A stretch of 37,223 bases of DNA from an uncultured Alistipes sp. (GCF_949296715.1 NZ_CASFQD010000005.1:1-37223), one strand, 5' to 3'; positions 8,017 through 17,003 are shown, counted from the first letter of the stretch. Translations and numbers: made by a program. The notes: generated from the letters alone by a model not told the origin.

Positions 8017-8931
8017 ATGAGGCTGCGGACAAAAATATGGGCGGCGCTTGCCTGCGTGCTGCTCCTGGCGGGATGCCGGGAGCTGCCCCGTTATTTTGCG
8101 GGCGATGCGGCCGTTGCCCGGGCCGGCGGCAAGGAGCTGCGGCTGCGCGACGTGCGCACGGTGGTCCCGCAGGGGCTTTCGGGCGAGGACAGCGCGGCCT
8201 TCATGAAGGTTTATGTCGACCGGTGGGTGCGCAAGCAGCTCAAGCTGCAGGAGGCCGAAGAGCTCTTCTCGGCCTCGGCGGGCGACATCGACAAGATGGT
8301 CGAGGAGTACCGGCAGGCGCTGCTGATCCGCAAGCTCGACCAGTACTACGTCGACCGGAGCGTCGACACGACCTTCAGCGATGCCGAGATTTCGGCCTAC
8401 TACGAGGCCCACAAGGGCGATTTCCGCCTTGACCGGACGATCGTCAAGGGCCGCATCGTGCGGGTGCCCGACAGCTACCGGCAGGTGACGAAACTCAAGC
8501 CCCTGATGGCGTCGCCGTCGCCGGCCCGCCAGCAGGATTTCAGCGACCTGTGCGTCAAGAACAACTTTGAGGTCAACGATTTCCGCGAACAGTGGATCGA
8601 TTTTTCGGAGTTTTTGAGCTACCTCCCCACGCGGCGTTCGCAGAACTACGACCCGCTGCTCGCGACGACCGCCGTGCAGGAGATGCGCGACAGCTATTCG
8701 CACTACTACTTCCAGATCGACGCCGTGCGGCGCGAGGGCGAGGCGATCCCGCTCGAGCGGCTCCGGGCGACGATCCGGCGCATCCTCTTCAACCAGCGGC
8801 AGACGGATATTATCCGCCGCCACGAGGAGGAGCTCTATACGCGGGCCGTGGAGGAGGGTGAGGTCCGGCTTCCCGACGGGGGCCGCGCCGCCGCGGACTC
8901 CCTCCCGCCGACAATGGAAAACAAACGATAA
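8017..8931 (+). CDS. SurA-associated periplasmic lipoprotein (PPIase-like)
   Basis: A 304-residue predicted lipoprotein with the lipobox LLLAGC at residues 15-20. The rest resembles the SurA/PpiC N-terminal chaperone region: an AVARAGGKELRLRDV start after the lipid anchor, a helix-rich VDRWVRKQLKLQEAEELF segment, and a late ATIRRILFNQRQTDIIRRHEEELY stretch like the SurA C-terminal helix. I do not see a complete parvulin active domain, so chaperone rather than isomerase activity is the cautious reading. It lies 11 bp before the SurA-like gene and is probably cotranscribed. The family is usually adjacent to surA homologues in Bacteroidales. Likely role: escorting outer-membrane proteins. Confidence 0.75.
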   Translation: MRLRTKIWAALACVLLLAGCRELPRYFAGDAAVARAGGKELRLRDVRTVVPQGLSGEDSAAFMKVYVDRWVRKQLKLQEAEELFSASAGDIDKMVEEYRQALLIRKLDQYYVDRSVDTTFSDAEISAYYEAHKGDFRLDRTIVKGRIVRVPDSYRQVTKLKPLMASPSPARQQDFSDLCVKNNFEVNDFREQWIDFSEFLSYLPTRRSQNYDPLLATTAVQEMRDSYSHYYFQIDAVRREGEAIPLERLRATIRRILFNQRQTDIIRRHEEELYTRAVEEGEVRLPDGGRAAADSLPPTMENKR

Positions 8932-8942
8932 ACGGATACAAG

Positions 8943-10346
8943 ATGTTGAAGAAAGGTATATTGGCGTCGGCCCTCGTGCTGCTTGTCGCGGGCGCGATCG
9001 CACAGCGGCAGCAGGTGATGCTCGACAAGGTGGTCGCCGTCGTGGGCGGCTCGTCGATCCTCTACTCCGAGGTGGACGAATATGCGCGCCAGCTCACGAT
9101 GCAGCGCCGGCAGGAGGGCTACACCTCCGACCGGGACCCGATGAACGAGGCGCTGGAGGCGCTGCTGACGCAGAAGCTCCTCTACAACCAGGCGCTGATC
9201 GACTCGGTGACCCACATGTCCGACATCCCGTCGCGTGTCGAGGAGCAGGTGCAGCAGATGGTCGAGATGGAGGGTTCGATCCCGGCACTCGAGGCCAAGC
9301 ACCACATGCCCATTTACAGCATCCGGGAGATGATGCGCCAGAACTACGAGGAGCAGGCCTATGCGCAGGCCATGCAGCAGGAGGTGATCGGCAAGGTGAC
9401 GATCATCCCGGGCGAGGTCGAGCGTTTCTACAAGTCGATCGACCGCGACAGCCTGCCGATGATCGCCGAGCAGTACGTCTACGCGCAGATCACGAAGTTC
9501 CCCAAGTCGATGAAGGAGGCCAAGCAGCGCACGCGCGAGCGGCTGCTGGACCTGCGCGAGCGCATCATCACAGGCAAGGCGAAGTTCGAGAACATGGCCC
9601 GCATGTACTCGCAGGACCCCGGTACGATGATGCGCGGCGGTGAGATGGACCCCACGCCGCTGGCGGGTCTCGATCCGGCGTTCGCCGCGGCGCTCGAGAC
9701 GATGAAGCCCGGGCAGATCTCCGAGATCGTCGAGTCGCAGTACGGATTCCACATCATCCAGCTGCTCGACAAGCGGGGCCAGCTGTACCATTTCCGCCAC
9801 ATCCTGCTCCTGCCGATCTACACCTCGGAGGAGCTTGCCGAGACGGCCCGTTCGCTCGACAGCCTTGCGAACATGATCCGCCTGGACTCGATCACCTTCG
9901 AGAAGGCGGCGCTCGAATACTCGGACGACGCCTCGTCGAAGATGAACGGCGGCGTGGTCTCGAACCACGACCTGCTGGAGCGCTTCTACTCGTTCAACGT
10001 CGACGTGCGGCAGACGGTGACCAAGTTCCTCAAGGAGGACTTCGCCTATGCGCCCGACGACCTGAACAACCTGCTGCGGCTCAAGCCCGGCGAGGTGTCG
10101 GATGCCTTCCTCACGGAGGATATCATGAGCAACAAGCTGGCCAAGATCGTCAAGCTCATCGAAATCATCCCGACACACGTCGCCTCGCTCAACGAGGACT
10201 ACCTGCGCCTCGAGGAGATGGCCCTGATGGCCAAGCAGGAGCGCGTCTTCCGCGAGTGGCTCACGAAGAAGATCGACGCCATGTACGTCTACATCGATCC
10301 GGAGTTCCGCGGCGGGGAGTTCGAGAACAAACACTGGGTGAAGTAG
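8943..10346 (+). CDS. SurA-like periplasmic peptidyl-prolyl isomerase
   Basis: A 467-residue periplasmic chaperone/isomerase of the SurA type for outer-membrane protein folding. A signal peptide (ILASALVLLVAGAIAQ) is followed by the classic SurA opening LDKVVAVVGGSSILYSEVD. A parvulin (PpiC) domain covers about residues 178-280, with FENMARMYSQDPGTMMRGGE and QISEIVESQYGFHIIQLLDK. A second, more degenerate parvulin-like unit starts at YHFRHILLLP and includes YSDDASSKMNGGVVSN, so the two-domain layout of SurA is kept. The C-terminal FREWLTKKIDAMYVYID helix/strand completes the chaperone module. It lies in an operon with the lipoprotein upstream and the OstA-like gene 6 bp downstream. Confidence 0.92.
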   Translation: MLKKGILASALVLLVAGAIAQRQQVMLDKVVAVVGGSSILYSEVDEYARQLTMQRRQEGYTSDRDPMNEALEALLTQKLLYNQALIDSVTHMSDIPSRVEEQVQQMVEMEGSIPALEAKHHMPIYSIREMMRQNYEEQAYAQAMQQEVIGKVTIIPGEVERFYKSIDRDSLPMIAEQYVYAQITKFPKSMKEAKQRTRERLLDLRERIITGKAKFENMARMYSQDPGTMMRGGEMDPTPLAGLDPAFAAALETMKPGQISEIVESQYGFHIIQLLDKRGQLYHFRHILLLPIYTSEELAETARSLDSLANMIRLDSITFEKAALEYSDDASSKMNGGVVSNHDLLERFYSFNVDVRQTVTKFLKEDFAYAPDDLNNLLRLKPGEVSDAFLTEDIMSNKLAKIVKLIEIIPTHVASLNEDYLRLEEMALMAKQERVFREWLTKKIDAMYVYIDPEFRGGEFENKHWVK

Positions 10347-10352
10347 CCAGCC

Positions 10353-12854
10353 GTGCGACGCCTGCTCTCCATAGCGATCCCTCTTGTAGCCTGCTGTGCG
10401 CTGCTGGCGCGCGGCGGCGTGCAGTCCCCGCAAACTCCGCAGCCCGGAGCCGCCTCCACGCCCGAAGAGAAGAGATACATCGACTACAAGGCGGACCTGA
10501 CGGGTCCCGTGGCTCCGGGCGATTCGGCGATCTTCCTGGTGCGGAACTTCGCCGCGCAGCATAACGGGGCGGTCATCACGTGCGACAGCGCCGTCCGTTA
10601 TTCGGACCTGCGCATGGACTTCTTCGGCAACGTCATCATCAACAAGAACACGACCTACATCTACGGCGACCGTGCCGAGTACGACGGCGAGCTGAACGAG
10701 GCGCGCGTCTATTCCGACCTGGTGAAGGTCGTCGACGGCGACGCCACGCTCTATACCTATACGTTCCTCTTCGACACGAAGTCGAACATCGGACTGTTTG
10801 CCGGCGGCGGCGTGCTGATCAACCGCGAGAACCTGCTCGAGGCGGTGCGCGGCTACTACTATGCCGACACGAAGGAGCTGATCGCCGTCGACGAGGTGGA
10901 GATGCGCAACGAGGAGTACGAGCTCCGGGGCGACTCGGTGGTCTATGACATGGCGACCGACAACGCCTACTTCTTCGACCGCACGAACATCTGGAACCGC
11001 GACGGCGACTACCTCTATGCCGACCGGGGCGAATACCGCAAGGCCGACACGCTCTACATCGTGACGCGCAACGGCTACCTGCTGACCGACAAGCAGGAGA
11101 TGTGGAGCGACAGCATCGATTTCTACCGCATGCGCAACCACGTGATCCTGCGGCGCGACATCCAGATCGACGATACGGAACACAAGTCGCTGGCTTTCGG
11201 CGATTACGGCGAGTACTGGAAGGAGCCGGGCAATGCGCTGCTCACGCGCGATCCGGCGCTCATCAGCTATGACCGCACGCAGGGGGACTCGCTCTTCATG
11301 CGTTCGGATACGATCTGGCTCTACACGATCAACGAACAGGAGGAGGCACGGCGGGCCGCTGCCGCGGCGCGTGCCGATTCGCTGGCGAAGGCCCTGGCAA
11401 AGGATTCCGCCTCGATGACGCCGCCGCACCCGATGGGGGAGCGGCCCCGGGGCGATTCGACCTCGCGCCGGGCGGGGCTCGACTCGGCGGCCCTGCGCAC
11501 GACGCCTGCGCTTCCGGCCGACTCGACTGCATTGGGAGCCGACTCGCTGGCAATGACGGCCGACTCGCTGCACCTCGGGGAGAAGACGGCTGTCGATTCG
11601 CTCGAACTGGCGGCGGCCGATTCGCTGGCCCGCGTCCGGGCGCTCGATACGCTGACGAAGGCCGAGCGCAAGGCGCTGCTCAAGGAGCAGGCGCGTAAGG
11701 AGAAGGCCGAACGCAAGGCAGCCGAAGCGAAGGCGCGCAAGGAGAAGCTCGACGAAATCGCCGCCGAGCGCCGCGAAAAGGCCACGGCCAAGCTGCTCGA
11801 AGCGAAGGCAAAGGAGGAGGCCCGGCTGGCGGCCCGGCGGCTGAAGGCCGAGTCGAAGCTGCGGGCACGGCAGGCGCGTGCCGCGCGCCGGGGCAAACCT
11901 TTCGAGGTCGACTCCACGGCGCTGCGCGAGATTGATTCGCTGGTCGAGCGGAATGCCGCCGAACAGGATTCGCTCTACCGGCTGCTCGTTGCGGAGTGGT
12001 CGGCCGACAGCGCCGCGATGTCCGTGCTTGCGGCCGATACGACGGATTCGGTGACTGTCGCCGTGCCGCGCGACTCGATTTACCGCCTGGTCAAGGGCTA
12101 CCGCAACGTGCGGGCCTACCGTTCGGATTTCCAGAACGTCTGCGACTCGATGGTGATGATTTCGACCGACTCGACGATCCACCTCTACATCGAGCCCGTC
12201 CTGTGGAACCAGAGCAACCAGGTCACCTCCGACGTGATGGACATCTTCACGGAGAATCAGCAGATCACGCGCGCCGAGTTCGTCGGTTCTCCGATGATGG
12301 TTTCGCAGCTCGACACGCTCCACTACAACCAGGTTGCCGGCAAGGGGATGGTCTCCTATTTCCACAACAACGAGATTTTCCGCAACGACGTCAACGGCAA
12401 CGCCCAGACGATCTACTACATGCAGGACGGCGAGCCGCCCGAAATCGTGAACGTGGCCTTCATCGAGAGCGGCGACTGTTCGTTCTTCATCGAGGAGCAG
12501 CAGGTGGTCTCGATCGTCTACCGGTCGAACCCCGTCTGGTATATCTATCCGGTCAGCAACATACCGCCTGATCGGGAGACCTTCCTCAAGGGCTTCAGGT
12601 GGGAGGGTGACCGTCGGCCCGCACAGCGGGATGTCTTCGACGGTGAGATACGCCCTTCGGTCCGGGCGGAGAAGTCGGCGTTGCCGCATCCCGGTTTCCC
12701 GATCCTGCACCGCATCGAGGACTACAAGCGGCTGCTCATCGAACAGCGCCGCTGGCGTGACCGCATGGATCAGATCGATGAGGCCACGGTGGAGTGGATG
12801 CGCGACCTGGGCTACGAGGTGGGGCAACCCCGCGAGTCGGGCCCGGCGCTTTGA
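10353..12854 (+). CDS. OstA-like LPS-transport protein with large charged insert
   Basis: An 833-residue protein of the Bacteroidetes OstA-like family, related to the LptA/LptD N-terminal beta-jellyroll that handles lipopolysaccharide between the membranes. The start is a GTG at 10353, giving a signal peptide (RRLLSIAIPLVACCALLARG). The OstA core occupies about residues 45-325 (for example NGAVITCDSAVRYSDLRMDF, RAEYDGELNEARVYSDLV) and resumes at about 575-740 (RNVRAYRSDFQNVCDSMVMI, MDIFTENQQITRAEFVGSP). Between them lies an Ala/Lys/Glu/Arg-rich segment (about 330-570) with repeated DSLA motifs and a long predicted helix, not part of the usual core. It is last in the operon with the SurA-like gene and ends before a strong terminator. 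Confidence 0.88.
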   Translation: MRRLLSIAIPLVACCALLARGGVQSPQTPQPGAASTPEEKRYIDYKADLTGPVAPGDSAIFLVRNFAAQHNGAVITCDSAVRYSDLRMDFFGNVIINKNTTYIYGDRAEYDGELNEARVYSDLVKVVDGDATLYTYTFLFDTKSNIGLFAGGGVLINRENLLEAVRGYYYADTKELIAVDEVEMRNEEYELRGDSVVYDMATDNAYFFDRTNIWNRDGDYLYADRGEYRKADTLYIVTRNGYLLTDKQEMWSDSIDFYRMRNHVILRRDIQIDDTEHKSLAFGDYGEYWKEPGNALLTRDPALISYDRTQGDSLFMRSDTIWLYTINEQEEARRAAAAARADSLAKALAKDSASMTPPHPMGERPRGDSTSRRAGLDSAALRTTPALPADSTALGADSLAMTADSLHLGEKTAVDSLELAAADSLARVRALDTLTKAERKALLKEQARKEKAERKAAEAKARKEKLDEIAAERREKATAKLLEAKAKEEARLAARRLKAESKLRARQARAARRGKPFEVDSTALREIDSLVERNAAEQDSLYRLLVAEWSADSAAMSVLAADTTDSVTVAVPRDSIYRLVKGYRNVRAYRSDFQNVCDSMVMISTDSTIHLYIEPVLWNQSNQVTSDVMDIFTENQQITRAEFVGSPMMVSQLDTLHYNQVAGKGMVSYFHNNEIFRNDVNGNAQTIYYMQDGEPPEIVNVAFIESGDCSFFIEEQQVVSIVYRSNPVWYIYPVSNIPPDRETFLKGFRWEGDRRPAQRDVFDGEIRPSVRAEKSALPHPGFPILHRIEDYKRLLIEQRRWRDRMDQIDEATVEWMRDLGYEVGQPRESGPAL

Positions 12855-12881
12855 TCCGTCTCCGACAGACTGTACCCTGAT

Positions 12882-12918
12882 CGCGTCCGGACCGTCCGAG
12901 GTCCGGACGCGGTTTTTT
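12882..12918 (+). terminator. Rho-independent terminator after the OstA-like gene
   Basis: A perfect 11-bp stem, CGCGTCCGGAC (12882-12892) with GTCCGGACGCG (12901-12911), an 8-nt loop, then GTTTTTT. It lies 28 bases after the stop codon. Confidence 0.92.
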
Positions 12919-12967
12919 CCGACGGGGCGGAATCCTCGCTCTACCGGCCGTATCCGGTGGGTCCCGG

Positions 12968-13087
12968 CATTCCGGATGCCCTTTGCCCCGGTGTTCCGGA
13001 TACCCTTTGTCCTGGCGTTCCGGATGCCCTTTGCCCCGGTGTTCCGGATACCCTTTGTCCTGGCGTTCCGGATGCCCTTTGCTCCGG
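12968..13087. repeat. 24-bp tandem repeat array, five units
   Basis: Five contiguous 24-bp units start at 12968, 12992, 13016, 13040 and 13064, with a broken sixth at 13088. All share GTTCCGGAT, CCCTTTG and a closing GG; the first unit has ATT for GTT. Units alternate between two types: odd units have ATGCCC and C(C/T)CCGG, even units ATACCC and TCCTGG. This gives a 48-bp higher-order period. Because 24 is a multiple of 3 the array stays open in several frames. The gene-free stretch 12855-13258 holds only this array, the terminator before it and the NUDIX promoter after it. Confidence 0.93.
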
Positions 13088-13222
13088 TGTTCAGCCCCCC
13101 CCTGCCGTCTGCGTTTGCCGGACGCTGCTCTCCGCGGCGGCGCGTCGTCGGGGTTTTTCGCCGGAGTGCTCTTTTTTCGCCGCTCCGGACCGGAAGGGTG
13201 GGGGCTTTTCACTATTTTGTGC

Positions 13223-13230
13223 TATTTTTG
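13223..13230 (+). promoter_or_regulatory. -7 element upstream of the NUDIX gene
   Basis: TATTTTTG matches TAnnTTTG, 28 bases before the ATG at 13259, in a locally AT-rich patch within GC-rich DNA. No TTTG is seen at -33. Confidence 0.5.
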
Positions 13231-13258
13231 CAGAAGGACCTTTTTTGAATCCGATACG

Positions 13259-13759
13259 ATGAACTGCGACAACAGCGAAGAACTCTTCCCCGTGGTCGAC
13301 CTCTCGGGACGGGTTGTGGGCCGGGCCACGCGCGGCGAGTGCCACGGCGGCTCGATGCTGCTGCACCCGGTGGTGCACCTGCATCTCTTCAACCCGCGCG
13401 GCGAACTCTACCTCCAGCGGCGCCCCGCGTGGAAGGATATCCAGCCCGGACGCTGGGATACGGCCGTGGGCGGACACGTCGCCTGGGGCGAGACGATCGA
13501 AGAGGCGCTGCGCCGCGAAGCGCGCGAGGAGCTGGGGCTCGAGGCGTTCGAGGCCGAGGCGGTCGGCGTCTACGACTTCCGTTCGGAACGCGAGTACGAA
13601 CTCGTGCACGTCTTCCGCACGCGCTTCGACGGTGCGATCCGTCCGAGCGACGAGTTGGACGGCGGACGTTTCTGGACGGCGGACGAGTTGCGCGCCAGTG
13701 TCGGAAAAGGGGTGCTGACCCCCAATTTCGAAGGTGAAATGGAACTGATTTTGAAGTAA
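13259..13759 (+). CDS. NUDIX hydrolase
   Basis: A 166-residue NUDIX pyrophosphohydrolase. The Nudix box is complete: GHVAWGETIEEALRREAREE followed by LGL fits Gx5Ex7REUxEExGU, with the metal-binding Glu residues present. The N-terminus (ELFPVVDLSGRVVGRATRGE) and HLFNPRGELYLQRR resemble the IPP-isomerase-like NUDIX group (YfcD type), but the substrate is not determinable. The frame is open upstream through the 24-bp repeats; I chose the ATG at 13259 because a -7 element lies just before it and the Nudix fold starts there. The MscS gene starts 39 bp downstream. Confidence 0.92.
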   Translation: MNCDNSEELFPVVDLSGRVVGRATRGECHGGSMLLHPVVHLHLFNPRGELYLQRRPAWKDIQPGRWDTAVGGHVAWGETIEEALRREAREELGLEAFEAEAVGVYDFRSEREYELVHVFRTRFDGAIRPSDELDGGRFWTADELRASVGKGVLTPNFEGEMELILK

Positions 13760-13798
13760 CCCCATGCGGGGGTGGCCCCGCTCCTGACCATACCGACT

Positions 13799-15250
13799 AT
13801 GTTGTACATGCTGAATCTGCAGAATCTCCTGCGCGGCTGGGCCGATGCGCTGCTCGCCTGGCTGGGTGTCACGCCGGTCCACAACGATGCGTGGGACCGC
13901 TGGGTGGCGTTCCTGCTTGTGGTGCTCGTGGCCGTGGCTTTCGATTTCGTGTGCCGCCGGGTCCTCGCCCGCGGCGTGCGGCACGTCGTGCGGCGCACCG
14001 CGGTGACGTGGGACGACGAACTCTTCAGCGATGCCGTGCTCGGCCGTGCCTGCCACGTGGCCAGCGCCCTGCTGCTGCTCATCGTACTGCCCGTCATCTT
14101 CGATGCGCAGTCCGATGCGCATGTCGCCGTGGCGCGCATCGTGCAGGCCTACTTCATCTTCACGGTCATGCGCTTCGTCAATGCCCTGCTCGGCGCGTCG
14201 TTCCGCATCGCCTCCACGCGCCCCGCGTGGCAGGACAAGCCGATCAAGGGGTTGCGGCAGACGGCGCAGGGCATCGTCGGGCTCATCTGCATCATCCTGA
14301 TCGTCTCGGTGCTGATCGACAAGTCCCCGACCTTCCTGCTGACGGGACTGGGCGCCTCGGCGGCCGTCGTGATGCTCATTTTCCGCGACAGCATCCTCGG
14401 TTTCGTGTCGGGTATCCAGCTCTCGGCCAACGACATGCTCAAGGTCGGCGACTGGATCTCCATGCCCAAGTACGGGGCGGACGGCACGGTCGAGGAGGTG
14501 TCGCTCACGACGGTGAAGATACGCAATTTCGACAATACGATCGTGACGCTGCCTCCGTACCTGCTCGTGAGCGACTCGTTCCAGAACTGGCGCGGCATGC
14601 AACAGTCGGGCGGGCGGCGCGTCAAGCGGTCGGTCTCGATCGACATGACGAGCGTCAGGTTCTGCACGCCCGGGATGCTCGAGAAGTACCGGCAGATCGA
14701 CCTGCTGCGCGACTACATCGACCAGACCGAGCGGCGTGTCGAGGAGTACAACGTGCAGCACGGCATCCGGCCCGGCGAGCGGAAGATCAACGGGCTGCAC
14801 CAGACCAACCTGGGCGTCTTCCGCGCCTACCTGGTGCGCTACCTGCGCAGCGAGGTGCCCGTGAACCGCGAAATGACGCTCATGGTGCGGCAGTTGCAGC
14901 CGACCGAGACGGGCCTTCCGATGGAACTCTATTTCTTTACCAATACGGTCGTGTGGACCGAATACGAGCGCATTCAGTCGGATGTCTTCGACCATGTGCT
15001 GGCCGTGATACCGGAATTCGGATTGCGTGTCTTCCAGAGCCCGTCGGGCAACGACCTGGCTTCGCTGCAGGAGTCGCTGGCCAGCGGTGCGGGAGACCCC
15101 GGGGAGCAGGATGCGGCGGAACAGTCGGACCGGACGGTCCGGGTGGGGGCGTCGGACGGCTCCGATGCGCCGTCAGAGCAGGCACATGAGCAGAATCTGG
15201 ATGACAATCACGCGCAGGAACATGCAGACGGGGTAGACCGTGGCGTATGA
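13799..15250 (+). CDS. Mechanosensitive ion channel MscS-family protein (YbdG-like)
   Basis: A 483-residue inner-membrane protein of the MscS superfamily, likely opening under membrane tension. About five hydrophobic segments precede the pore-lining helix region (TFLLTGLGASAAVVMLIFRD), followed by the beta domain with LKVGDWISMPKYGADGTVEE and VKIRNFDNTIVTLPPYLLVS. Its length and the NWRGMQQSGGRRVKRSVSID segment resemble E. coli YbdG more than short MscS. The ATG at 13799 or the one at 13808 is the likely start. The hydrophilic tail from about residue 420 is low-complexity (Gly/Asp/Ser/Glu/Gln), and its last 26 codons overlap, antisense, the 3' end of the transporter gene, suggesting the reading frame extended into its neighbour. 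Confidence 0.9.
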   Translation: MLYMLNLQNLLRGWADALLAWLGVTPVHNDAWDRWVAFLLVVLVAVAFDFVCRRVLARGVRHVVRRTAVTWDDELFSDAVLGRACHVASALLLLIVLPVIFDAQSDAHVAVARIVQAYFIFTVMRFVNALLGASFRIASTRPAWQDKPIKGLRQTAQGIVGLICIILIVSVLIDKSPTFLLTGLGASAAVVMLIFRDSILGFVSGIQLSANDMLKVGDWISMPKYGADGTVEEVSLTTVKIRNFDNTIVTLPPYLLVSDSFQNWRGMQQSGGRRVKRSVSIDMTSVRFCTPGMLEKYRQIDLLRDYIDQTERRVEEYNVQHGIRPGERKINGLHQTNLGVFRAYLVRYLRSEVPVNREMTLMVRQLQPTETGLPMELYFFTNTVVWTEYERIQSDVFDHVLAVIPEFGLRVFQSPSGNDLASLQESLASGAGDPGEQDAAEQSDRTVRVGASDGSDAPSEQAHEQNLDDNHAQEHADGVDRGV

Positions 15251-16834
15251 CACCGAAGGGTTGTCTCCCTCGATTGTGTCGTTGGCGTAGTTGAGCGCCA
15301 TGGGGTTGGCCATGCTGCCGCAGAGCAGTCCCGCGACCGTCCCGAAGTCGACCTTCAGCACGCGCAGCGCAAAGAGCCCCACGAGGACGACCGGCACGAA
15401 CGTCAGCAGGAATCCCAGCCCGAGCCACAGGGCCCCTTCGGGCCGCATGACCGTCTCGAAGAAGTGCGCCCCGGCCTCGAGCCCCAGGCAGGCGAGGTAC
15501 ATCGAGAGCCCCAGGGCGCGCAGCATGAGGTTGGCGCTCTGCGTCGTGTAGGTAATCATGTGCATGCGGGGGCCGAACGTGCCGATGAGGATGCCCACGA
15601 TAATCGGGCCGCCGGCCAGTCCCAGTTTCACGGGGATCGAGATGCCGGGAATCGCGAGCGGAATGCTTCCGAGCGTCAGACCCAGGATCAGACCGATGAA
15701 TACGGCGACGAGGTTCGGCTCGTTGAGGCTCTTCACGGCGTTGCCGAGAATCTTCTCGACGTTGCGGATTGCCGCGGCCTCGCCCACGACCGTGAGGCGG
15801 TCGCCTAACTGCAACCGCAGGTCGGGCGTGGCGAGCAGCTGCACGCCCGAGCGGTAGACGCGGCTGATGTTGATGCCGTAGCTGTTGCGCAGGCGCAGCG
15901 ACGCGAGCTTGCGCCCGTTGATCTCGGGGCGCGTCACGAGGATGCGCTGCGAGATGAGCTGGCTGTCGATGGCGTTCCAGTCGATGTTCTCCTTGTTCCA
16001 GTCCTTCTGCTCCTGCTCGCCGAAGATGAGCCGCAGGGCGTCGGCCTCGGCGGGTGTGGTGATGACCAGTATGACGTCATCCTTCTGGAGCGTCTTGTCC
16101 GACGTGGGGATCGAGACCTTGCCGTCGCGCCACACGCGCGAGATGACGAAATGGTGGTGGCTCTGTGCGGCGATTTCGTGGACGCTGCGGCCGAAGACCG
16201 CGGGGTTGGTCAGGTGGTAGCTGGCGATGAAGACGTTTTTGCGGTGCTCGGCGTCGGGACCGGGCAGGTCCGAGGGCCGCACGAAGAGCTTGCGCAGGAA
16301 GATGATGGCCAGAATGACCCCCACGACGCCCAGCGGGTAGGTCACCGCACAGCTCAACGCCGCGCCGTTGGTGTCGAGCCCCAGTTGGTCGAGGGCCTGC
16401 TGTGCGGCTCCGAGAGCGGGGGTGTTGGTCGTCGCGCCGCAGAGAATGCCCGACATCTCGGGCATCGGGACCCGGCAGGCGATGCTCAAGGCGGCGGCCA
16501 GCAGCGTGCCGACGAGCACCACGCCGACCGCGGGCGAGACGAGCCGCAGTCCGCCGGCGCGCAGCGAGCTGAAGAAGCCCGGTCCGACCTGCAGGCCGAG
16601 GGCGTAGACGAAGATGATCAGGCCGAAACTCTCGGCGTAGGTCAGCATCGCGGGGTCGAGCGTGAGGCCGAAATGCCCGGCGACGATGCCCACGAAGAAG
16701 ATGAAGGCCGTGCCGAGCGATACGCCGAAGAGGCGGATTTTTCCCAGCCCGATGCCGATGGTCGAGATGAGCGAGATCACCACGACGGCCTGCAGCGCCG
16801 AGTGTTCGATGAACAAGTCCTTGAGCCAATCCAT
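15173..16834 (-). CDS. YidE/AspT-type transporter with two RCK_C domains
   Basis: A 553-residue membrane transporter of the aspartate:alanine exchanger (AspT/YidE) family. Two hydrophobic halves, each with about five membrane segments (residues about 5-190 and 380-553), carry family-typical Gly-rich motifs (FGLIIFVYALGLQVGPGFFS; MLRALGLSMYLACLGLEAGA). Two cytosolic TrkA-C/RCK_C domains sit between them (about 205-275 and 290-360). Short repeats such as GATTNTPALGAAQ and GSMANPMALNYA occupy the substrate-path positions. The ATG at 16834 (MDWLKDLFIE) is preferred over an upstream start. The substrate is unknown; an organic anion exchanger is the family expectation. Its 3' end overlaps the MscS gene by 78 bp. 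Confidence 0.9.
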   Translation of the reverse strand: MDWLKDLFIEHSALQAVVVISLISTIGIGLGKIRLFGVSLGTAFIFFVGIVAGHFGLTLDPAMLTYAESFGLIIFVYALGLQVGPGFFSSLRAGGLRLVSPAVGVVLVGTLLAAALSIACRVPMPEMSGILCGATTNTPALGAAQQALDQLGLDTNGAALSCAVTYPLGVVGVILAIIFLRKLFVRPSDLPGPDAEHRKNVFIASYHLTNPAVFGRSVHEIAAQSHHHFVISRVWRDGKVSIPTSDKTLQKDDVILVITTPAEADALRLIFGEQEQKDWNKENIDWNAIDSQLISQRILVTRPEINGRKLASLRLRNSYGINISRVYRSGVQLLATPDLRLQLGDRLTVVGEAAAIRNVEKILGNAVKSLNEPNLVAVFIGLILGLTLGSIPLAIPGISIPVKLGLAGGPIIVGILIGTFGPRMHMITYTTQSANLMLRALGLSMYLACLGLEAGAHFFETVMRPEGALWLGLGFLLTFVPVVLVGLFALRVLKVDFGTVAGLLCGSMANPMALNYANDTIEGDNPSVSYATVYPVCMFLRVIVIQILLMCLL

Positions 16835-16884
16835 TCCCGTTGTGTTCGTTGCGGAGGCGGCAGCCGTTTGCCGCATCCGTGCCG

Positions 16885-16892
16885 CAAAAGTA
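16885..16892 (-). promoter_or_regulatory. -7 element upstream of the YidE/AspT gene
   Basis: The minus strand reads TACTTTTG, a match to TAnnTTTG, about 50 bases before the ATG at 16834. No clear -33 box. The rest of the 284-bp gap to tolC holds the tolC terminator. Confidence 0.5.
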
Positions 16893-17003
16893 GGTCAAAT
16901 TTTTCAGACCGCCGCCATTTTTGCCGCGATTTGTCGTTTTGCAGCCGCCCGATCCCCGTTTTTGGCTCCGGCCGTGGCCGTGCGTCCTCTTCGCACCGCA
17001 ATG

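Noticed and set aside
8835..12827. A 1330-codon open frame antisense to the SurA-like and OstA-like genes
   Set aside because: It is a shadow caused by high GC: its translation is His/Arg/Asp/Val-rich with no domain, while the plus strand encodes recognisable proteins throughout.
12968..13087. Possible CRISPR array
   Set aside because: The 24-bp units are contiguous with no unique spacers, and no cas genes are nearby.
12957..13262. An open frame encoding repeated PGVPD(A/T)LC octapeptides across the 24-bp array
   Set aside because: Repeats of a multiple of 3 bp stay open in several frames on both strands; there is no promoter or start context, and the rest of the frame is ordinary noise up to the NUDIX start.
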